DNA of 64,000 nucleotides from positions 21,423,665 through 21,487,664 of the forward strand of contig OY727100.1 of assembly GCA_963402885.1 (NCBI GenBank). The letters are read 5' to 3'. This document shows positions 56,426-64,000 of this stretch, piece after piece. Every line of letters starts with the position of its first letter. The stretch's first letter is position 1. The notes beneath the pieces are model-generated. The model had not been told where the DNA came from. It was given only the letters and a program-made list of their open reading frames with translations, and searched no databases. This DNA comes from Antedon bifida. Lineage: Eukaryota; Echinodermata; Crinoidea; Comatulida; Antedonidae. Both the position numbers and the translations under genes were made by a program.

Positions 56426-57479
56426 TTGGTATATCTGTTCTCCCTTGTGTTGCTTTCAATAAGCTTTCCTTCTACCTAGTCCATGATCTCTCTTACGTAC
56501 GTCATCATATAACTCCTCCCTTGTACTGCGTCTTCTCTGTTCTTCCTAACATCTTCATCTCTTGGTTGCTCCCAATATTCTTTCTTCTTCAACTCCGAAA
56601 GCCCCTTATGATATTTCTTCTTAAACGACCACACTGGCAATTCAACTTGAGTAACCTGGCAAGGAATAATGAGTTCAACAAGTTATAGTTAAACATGCAA
56701 CAATACCAACACAAATAATTATAAACTTATTTATTGTTTAGATTTTAATTTATTAGTTTTGATAAATAAAATGTTGCCAAATTTTAAAGAAATTTACTGA
56801 AATAATTGATGACATCAGCACTGTGAATAAAAGAAAAAATCATGTCAAAGGTGTGACGACGTTTGCAACCACGATTTAAACAGCGTAGTTGATGGAGTTA
56901 TCGCAACGTCAATTGGACAGCACGCATGCGCTTCCATTCCAGCGCGTGAGAGCGAATATGAATAAGATTCCCCAAAGATATATATATATATATTTTTTTC
57001 AATTTTTCAACCATTTTAAAATAACTAATTACATTATTACAGTAGTAAAACTAATTTTAGAATTTATAAACAAACATGAAAAAGGACTCATATGTATCTC
57101 CACATGTGACATAATTTAACCAGTATCATTGGTAAATTCTGTAATACAGTATCACATGTGATACAAGCCTGTATTATGGCCTATGATACAACATCACATG
57201 TGATATGTATGTGACACTGAATAACAGAATGTTCCTATTTGGCTATGATACTGGGCTAATTATACATACAGTACCAAGAATCGGCTGAACTAGGAATGAT
57301 TTTCAACATGAAACAATACTGAATATGTACCAGTATATATATTATGGTGATTGATAACTAAGCAATTCATAATAACTATATAACATTAATTTAAATATTT
57401 GAGCATATGTTGCAAAAATAGTCATTATGTTGACTTGCTATTTGACGATTCAATACTGTAAATTAATAACTAATTATTA
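56426..57479. other. Intergenic DNA
   Basis: No gene is recognised. GTATCACATGTGATAC palindromes occur near 57151 and 57191 and resemble words near 32736-32840. Confidence 0.4.
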
Positions 57480-57606
57480 TCTGTCTACACTATCAAAAAA
57501 AAGTGTGATGTTCCCAAATATGGTAGTGATATGACATCATTGTGTCCATATAAGGGCACATCGCATTTTTTTGTCGCAAGAAGTTTAATAGTGTAGACAG
57601 AGCTTT
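57480..57606. repeat. MITE family 1 copy downstream of ATP6V1A
   Basis: CTGTCTACACTATCAAAAAA and TTTAATAGTGTAGACAGAGC ends, with CCCAAATATGGTAGTGATAT inside. It lies about 860 bp beyond the ATP6V1A stop codon. Confidence 0.75.
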
Positions 57607-58461
57607 AGACACAGAGCCTGCGTATATATTTGAGTTGGCAAATTAGTATTGTTGATAGAGATAGAAACAAAATTCTTGGTCGGTCATTGTACTGTATGAT
57701 ATTTAAATACACCTCTATAAATATAATTTATTAATCTAACATTATAGTATCACAGTACAAAATAATCCTATATGTATGCATATTGGAATCGATATACAAT
57801 TTAAAGACTTCTACAATAAAGACGACATTAATTATCCTATATATATAACCATATAATTATTTTCCCTACGTTCACATATTACATTCTTCAAACACTATCT
57901 GTAGTATATAACCTTTACTCAAAGACCATTCAAATAAACACTATTACTTTATTTATTGGTACACACAAATCTAATGTGAATCAACAATGTGTGGTTTTAA
58001 ACCCTGGTTCAAAATTGGTATTTAACACAAAGGGACTGTATTGCATAATCTTGTGACATATAAGTTTTCACTTTTTACAATTTTTCTCAATAATATTAAA
58101 TTTTCCGAGCAATGTTGTGTCTTGAACATTTTTTAAAACGGTAGATAGTCAGTTTTAGTAATTGTGAATCACTATAGCCGCACCATCATGCCGACATCAG
58201 CCTGAACAAAACCCTTCATGCCGTATTACATTAATCCAAGGATTAACACCACTAATACACAGTACAGGGATTATCTTAATCCCATTGATACACTTAACCT
58301 AAAAACGGATTAACTAAATCGCCGTAAGTTGTTCACAAATATTATTGCCTCCATATAGACATTTTTACACCACATATTGATACCTCGCATATCATTCATT
58401 TATGCAGCTACCTGCAGCAATAGCAGCTACTGCAGTAATAGATTTGTGTGATTTAATCTGT

Positions 58462-61400
58462 TTAATCTTCAAGGTTCCTAAATCCTTGCTGCATGTTATC
58501 TAGTAGTTTGTCGAAATCTGCTTTAATCTTTGCCTCTCCATCTTTTACTGGATCCTGGAAAACAAAAAATATTTATCAAAATACAGAGTCAACTCTCCCA
58601 ATAAAGTAAATCTTCGACCTGGCCTAATATCTGGTTGTTCTAGAAAGTCTGGTATTTTGAATGTGTTTTTAATGGAAAAAATGAAATTTTAGTTCTAAAG
58701 AAAAGTCTGGTTTGGGAGAGTTTCCGGTTTTCAGAGAGTCCTGTCATTGTGAGAGTCGACTGTATATACAAATATTTAGATTTGTGTGGGATTGGCATTT
58801 ATACAATACATTTTTTGTATGCCTTTTATTGCAACATTTTTATTGTTAAATATTTGTATAATTTTGTTAGTGTTTTTGTATATTTTTTATGTTTTTACTG
58901 TAAAATGTATGTATATCTGTGATCCAATTTACTTTCAAATTCAGTATTGTGATAAATTAAATTGTTGTCATGTAAACGACAGAAATAAATAAATAAGTTT
59001 TAAAAAATGAATCAAACAGCCATAAAGTCGGGGGGGGGGGGGGAATTTTCAGAATGGGGGAGCGCCAAAAAATAATATTTTAATCATTTGTCAAAAAACA
59101 GAATAGATCAGAAAGTAGTTCAAAATTTCATTTTAGTGGTCAAAACTTGGGGAAAAGTTTCCGGAAAGTGCAGCCCCCTTAGATCACCCCTGAAAGCACT
59201 ATGTGTTCTATTTGGCAAATTAAATAAAACTTCTGAAATACTCAGGCTTCTTTGGCGTCGTTCTTACATTGTCACAGACACATGAGAACACAACTATTCA
59301 GACAGTAAATGGACCGCAACAAATACTCTAAATACTTCTAAGAGGTTAATTGAATTTTATAGAATTTTCAGTTATTGTCTGAATACATTATAAGAAGATA
59401 AATTGTCCACCTGAACATTTTTTTCACATTTTTTTGTTGGATATGCCATTTTGATGTTCCATAATAGTTATTCACTTTGACTAAAAATTGCATCTAAAAT
59501 AAATAAAAAAATGATTTACCTTAAAAAACTATAATTTAAAGCAAAAAATAGTCAAATTTGCCATCAGGCAATGGGTTTTTGGTTGAAATTAACTATTTGT
59601 TTTGTCTTTTTATAAGTGAAAACAATCGTTCATTTAAAGACACCTTCCCTACGTTTTTTAGATCTGATTTAAGATCACAAACTATATTTAATGTAAAAAT
59701 AATACTATATGGTCCTATTGTGATAACTTTTTTCGTCTTTAAATGGTTAAAAATGTGAAAAATATTAGTCGATTCTAATAATTATAGCGGCCCAATTGGA
59801 TCCCAAAATGCATTGCGCGCGGATTGATATTTTTTTTTTAATTCACCCACTTTTCGATCGATCGTGAGTCCAAAACAAATGGAAGACTCCTCACTTTTCA
59901 GCGAAAATACCGGGTTTTCCCCAATTTGTATCAACAGAGTCTGGCAAAAATAGAAAGACAATTAATTCAGCAACTATACAACGTCAGGCTAGGTATATAG
60001 CTAGCGTACGATCTTCGTACGTTACTGATGTTTACCAGCTAGGTCTACAAAACTAAGCCTAGCTAGGCCTAAAGACCGTCCATGAGAGGTCATTCACCGC
60101 GAGCTACTTAGGTAGTGCATTGTTTCTCACTTTTTATCATAATTTACCATAAAACGTACATTTAAGACAAGGAATGACCTGGTTTAATGTATTTAAAGTA
60201 ATATATGTATTATTTTTACAAAATGTCACAAATTTTAGGGAAGGTGTCTTTAATTGATTTAAGAGATTAACATTATTAAAACTACAAAATCGCCTATTCA
60301 AAATCAGATTTTATTTATTTATTTTATTTTTCATGGTTTTAGGGACAATACCTCTTTAATGATAAACAAGATTAAAGCTCCTATCACTGCATCACCAATG
60401 CAAACAAGGCCAGTATAATCGTCTCCTATACACATAGTCTCCAATATAATAGTCTCCTATTATATAGTGATATTTATAAACCATTAATGCTATGCTTTTC
60501 TATTCAAATTGAAATCACCTCCACACTCAAATTCCAATTTTAACAAAATATTCGTAAAAGTATAAGTTCATGAGGTAGTTACTGCAGTATCTGCGGTATA
60601 ATAGTTTGACCTGTTTGGTTGGTCTCTAATGAGATTGGGAAAAGACCATTTATAAAGTTACGGCATCTATGTTAAATTTATAATAGGTTTAATAAGACAG
60701 TGTTGGGATTTTGTCAACTGCAGTTACTGCAGTAACTACATTGTTGGTTATCATACACACTGTTCATTGCAGTGACTGTTGGTTGTTATTTTGCAAGTCT
60801 TTCATAAGGTGTATATTTGTAGTGTTATGTTCTGTATTTTTTTATAAAATATATTCCCTTTTTTGAGCAATGAAGTCCGACATGAATTTCGGAAAGGACC
60901 AATAAACTGAATTAACATACATTTAACAAACTCAGAGAGTTACCTGCAGTAACTGCAGTAGAATAATAAAGACATGACCCCTTATTTTGATTACACATTT
61001 TATATCCTGTAGGTTTTGGTATTCCGTTGAAAGGTTGTATATACAGTCAGTATATCAGATATATTTGTAGAGGACCGAAGTACATTAATTACTAAAAATA
61101 TGCTGTCCAAACAAGACAGTGGATAGTATCGTGATTTATGGATTAAAACCTCTATTAGATCAGGCACGGCAAAGCCACAATAAAAAAAATCTTAATGAAC
61201 ACCTTAATGATATATTGTCTCCTTAAAAAAAAAAGTTGAATATTCCATTTTAATGTCACATAATAGTTATCCACTTTGACCAAAAATTGGATCTGAACAA
61301 ATATTTTTTACCTGAAAAACTGTAATTTAAAGCAAAACATAGTCTGCCAGCCAATAGGTTTTGGTTGAATTTAATCATTTATTTTGTCATTTTATAAGAG

Positions 61401-63605
61401 AAAATATTATTTTTTCAGGTTGTTTTTCTACGTAAATGATTAACTTTGTTGAAACTACAAAATGGCCTATTTAAAGTATGATTTTATTAAAATCTTCATT
61501 TTTCATGTTTTTGGGGGACAATACATCTTTAATTGGCTATTTATTCTTGAATAGGTTTTCAACTTAGAACGTAGAAGAGGATCCCATATGTATGTATGTA
61601 TTAGATGAATATAATATAAACAAGATTTGTGCAGTGATATTATCATTCAAGCCAATCTCACAAATTATTGCTAATGCACAAAGATGAAACTATGCTAAAT
61701 TGTAAATATTGTATAAAAACATTATTATTAATATGTATTATGCTTCAAACAGATTCAGAGGAATAATTCATTTTAAATTCATTATTTAACTTACTCAAAA
61801 AAATGGAAAATATTCAAATATTTGTACTGTTACATTTTCTAAATTTGCATTTGATGAAATCGAATTAAAGAAGTAATGAATTTTGCAATAACAAAGATGA
61901 TTTGGTGCGTGTCTTGAATTTGTATGTGACAATAATATTTAATTCGCTCAAATAAATTTACATATTTAATTGATTAAATAATTTTGTTTGTTTATAGATC
62001 TTTAATTTGAACATGGACCTATAAATTAGGTTCATGATTTGACATCATAAAGTATACAAACAATTTGGGATCATGTCAAAATAATTATATTTCAGTTACT
62101 GCAGTAACTACACTTTTTTACTGTAATAATGTGTCATTTTAATTTGTTCGAATGTATACGTTTATAAAGTAGTCACTGCAATAAACAGTGTGTATGATTA
62201 ACTAAAAAAACCTTGTTATATAATTAGTTTAGAGAGTAAACAAATGTATCAGCAGCAGATGTTTGACAGGGCCCTTAATTTAAAGATGAAAACATGAAAA
62301 ATGATGATAAATCAGGCCATTTTGTAGTAGCAAACCTAAACAAACATAATGTTTCCACTTATAAAATAACCTGGCTGGCAGCCAATTTGACTATTTTTTT
62401 TACATTGAATTACGGTTTTTCAGGAAAATAGTTATTTTTTCGATCCAATTTGTGGTCAAAGTGAATAACTATTATGTGACATTAAAATGGCATATTCAAC
62501 AAAAAATGTTAAAACAATATTTCTTTCAGGGGACAATATATCTTTAAACCAAATTTGAAATTTGTAAAAAAACCTGTTGTTATACTATTATTATTATTAA
62601 AACAAAATTGAAAGCAATAAAGGATTTAAATTTCAATCTAACATAATGGAAATAAATTAGGAAATTGTATACCTAAATCAAACCTGTTATTATCATTACA
62701 GAAATAAATTTTAAACCCAATACATTTAAAAGCTTGTGTGTAACAGTACTTAAAAACAGCCATCAGATATTATACATTGTATGATGTAATAATTATAGAA
62801 AAACTACTTTATTTTGTCCCTCATGAATTTATTTGTGATGCAGATATATAACACAATTATTTAAATTTACCATCTCAACATTTTAATTGCTAATGGAAGA
62901 AAAAGGTGTTAATTTTTGTCTATAAGTGTGTTTATGAAATGAAAATTAGGTTTTGAAATGTATAAACGATTAATGCACTGTTATATAGTGCATTACCGTG
63001 TTCAAGTTGAGAAACTGACACATTTTTTAATCGCTATCATTTTCACAGTGATGGTAGTAGTATGTACTTTAGGAATACCTTTTTGGCCATTGACCAAATA
63101 TAGTAGTAGGTATTTCCACAGTGATGGTAGTATACTTTAGGAATACTGTACATCTTTGACCAATGGTCAAGGAGGTATGTATGTACTTTATGAATGCCTC
63201 TTTGACCATTGGTCAAGAGTATTTGATCATTGGTCAAGAGTATTTTACCGTTGGTCAAGAGTCTTTAATCATTGGTCAAGATTCTGTGACCATTGGTCAA
63301 AAGTCTTTAACCATTGGTCAAGGAGGTACTATTTCCACAGTGATGTTATTACAGTATGTACTTTAGGAATACCTATTTGACTAATGGCCAGAAAGATATT
63401 TTCTATTTGTTTAAATAACAAAAATTTACTTACCTTAAATTTCATACTACTTAGTTGATACATAATATCAGACATACTATCTCTTATAATCGCCCATGTG
63501 ATTTTGTTTTCGCTCTGAGCCGTTGACTCGACAGCGCGTCTTGCTAAATCGTAAAAGGAGATTATGTTTTGCATCATTCCAACTGTTTTGTAGAATGGAC
63601 AATAT
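58462..63605 (-). CDS. ATP6V1A: V-type proton ATPase catalytic subunit A, last two coding exons
   Basis: ATP6V1A is the ATP-hydrolysing subunit of the V1 sector of the vacuolar proton pump, on endosomes, lysosomes and plasma membranes. Two exons on the minus strand: 63605-63434 (acceptor TTTATTTCAG, donor AAG|GTAAGT) and 58554-58462 (acceptor TTTTCCAG, stop at 58464-58462). The first encodes [20 protein letters not shown] then [17 protein letters not shown] and [14 protein letters not shown]; the second encodes [20 protein letters not shown] and [10 protein letters not shown]. The two join in phase 0 into the family's standard C-terminus, including the C-terminal LED. The catalytic P-loop lies upstream, outside the window. 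The intron between is 4.9 kb, packed with repeats. A likely poly(A) signal (AATAAA complement) is near 57951; this is uncertain. The final exon has no Met and is too short for usual ORF finding, but the family match is unambiguous. Confidence 0.95.
59385..60360. repeat. Repeat family 3 copy split by a nested element
   Basis: Left part (to about 59635) has CCATTTTGATGTTCCATAAT, GTTATTCACTTTGAC and GGTTTTTGGTTGAAATTAAC; right part (from about 60253) resumes with AACATTATTAAAACTACAAA and ends GGGACAATACCTCTTTAA. The order is as in the uninterrupted copy at 61205-61533. Confidence 0.75.
59636..60252. mobile_element. ~615 bp TIR element inserted in a family 3 repeat
   Basis: TTTAAAGACACCTTCCCTA at the left is the inverse of TAGGGAAGGTGTCTTTAA at the right. 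The host repeat is complete when the element is removed. The TTAA-containing borders could be a target duplication, as with piggyBac-type elements, but TTAA might also be part of the TIR. No transposase is encoded. Confidence 0.75.
61205..61533. repeat. Repeat family 3 copy
   Basis: Uninterrupted: CACATAATAGTTATCCACTT, AATTTAAAGCAAAACATAG, ATTTTGTCATTTTATAAGAG, CTACAAAATGGCCTATTTAA and GGGGGACAATACATCTTTAA in order. Serves as the reference for the split copy at 59385. Confidence 0.75.
62281..62546. repeat. Repeat family 3 copy, opposite orientation
   Basis: TAAAGATGAAAACATGAAAA start, then CTGGCTGGCAGCCAATTTGA, GTCAAAGTGAATAACTATTA and CAGGGGACAATATATCTTTA at the end. It is inverted relative to the copy at 61205. 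Confidence 0.7.
63160..63325. repeat. 21 bp minisatellite built on CCATTGGTCAAGAG
   Basis: About seven units of the type ACCATTGGTCAAGAGTATTTG. Flanking it on both sides is a larger repeat with TCCACAGTGATG and GTACTTTAGGAATACCT (63044-63085, 63115-63145, 63336-63373). The array lies 110 bp downstream (in gene direction) of the ATP6V1A penultimate coding exon. Confidence 0.8.
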
Positions 63606-63639
63606 CTGAAATAAATAATTTTTATGTTTTACATTTTTT

Positions 63640-63838
63640 GTAACTCGCCATTTACTACAGGATGGCTAAATTATTTTTTATTTTATTATTTATTGTGCTT
63701 ATAAACTAAGTCTTATTTGAGGCTTAGGGATTGGAGTTGAAAGAGTCGCAAGTTACAACCCTGGCACTAGGCCAGAATTGAACCCCGGACTTTGGGATTG
63801 GAGGCAAGCACGTTAACCACCAAGCTACAGCTGCACTA
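63640..63838 (-). mobile_element. tRNA-derived SINE in an ATP6V1A intron
   Basis: On the minus strand the head reads GTGCAGCTGTAGCTTGGTGG, with A-box-like TAGCTTGGTGGTTAACG and a B box GGGGTTCAATTC, followed by a body ending in the GAGTTACAAAAAATG region. Body sequence is shared with 38228-38368. It lies in the intron upstream of the exon ending at 63605; the stretch to 64000 holds nothing else I recognise. Confidence 0.65.
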
Positions 63839-64000
63839 TAATATATATTTAAAAGTGTCCCCTTTATGGGGTGTCTCGAAGTAGAGGGTTCTAATCTACT
63901 GTATTTTCATTTAGCTATGTTTGAATATGGATGTCCTTAAATGGAGATGTACCAAAAATAAGATATAATGAAAATCATCTCTAACAATTTTAAGTAAACA

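Larger units (their letters stand above)
58555..63433 (-). other. Last intron of ATP6V1A, repeat-rich
   Basis: The intron contains a G run (about 59028-59041), three family 3 repeats, a nested TIR element, several CAGTTACTGCAGTAACT fragments (60596, 60720, 60945, 62095) and a CAATGG tandem array at its upstream end. No other gene is seen inside; small open frames (58786, 59088, 59558) have no motifs. Confidence 0.8.

Overview
The window is eukaryotic nuclear DNA from an animal, very probably a marine deuterostome invertebrate; an echinoderm, perhaps a crinoid, is my best guess. The guess rests on phase-consistent GT-AG introns, intron-rich metazoan genes (CFAP44, V-ATPase subunit A, a class A peptide GPCR, Golgi-type galactose 3-O-sulfotransferases), AT-rich non-coding DNA, AGGCCTA-rich intron sequence and a high load of short inverted-repeat transposons. 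Species is inference; no database was searched.

Layout. 1-6500 (minus): the first six coding exons of CFAP44, an axonemal WD40 protein, with intron 6 running off the left edge. 7522-23440: a cluster of galactose 3-O-sulfotransferase-like (Gal3ST) genes. Copy A (7522-9261, plus) is complete in two exons. Copy B (11704-12269) is a 5'-truncated, frameshifted pseudogene in a direct duplication of the downstream half of A. Copy C (15524-17502, minus) is complete once a small signal-anchor exon at 17390-17502 is added. Copy D (19641-20826, plus) is its head-to-head paralogue on the other arm of a large inverted repeat; I could not find its first exon. 26941-28088 (minus): an intronless-CDS bombesin/GRP-type peptide GPCR. 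28.1-49.7 kb: a gene desert made largely of MITEs, SINE and LINE fragments and minisatellites, including a degenerate 5'-truncated LINE (about 46490-48300). 49734-51284 (plus): an unrecognised single-pass membrane protein with a long disordered cytoplasmic tail carrying a PP1-docking-like KSVRF motif. 54.2-56.4 kb: three tandem-repeat arrays. 58462-63605 (minus): the last two coding exons of ATP6V1A, separated by a 4.9 kb intron containing nested MITEs.

The genes are not an operon or a visible pathway; CFAP44 and ATP6V1A are ordinary conserved genes. The locally remarkable biology is the Gal3ST cluster, built by direct duplication, inverted duplication, a fold-back junction and later repeat insertions, and the repeat landscape itself: at least 13 copies of one roughly 120-170 bp TIR family, two interrelated 'GGTTCCCACTAG' families that recur as composite pairs, and two inverted-repeat elements with tandem arrays inside. 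I did not find an evident new defence or enzymatic system. The best candidates for something undescribed are the unknown membrane protein at 49.7 kb, the Gal3ST expansion with lysine/arginine-rich tails, and the composite MITE families.
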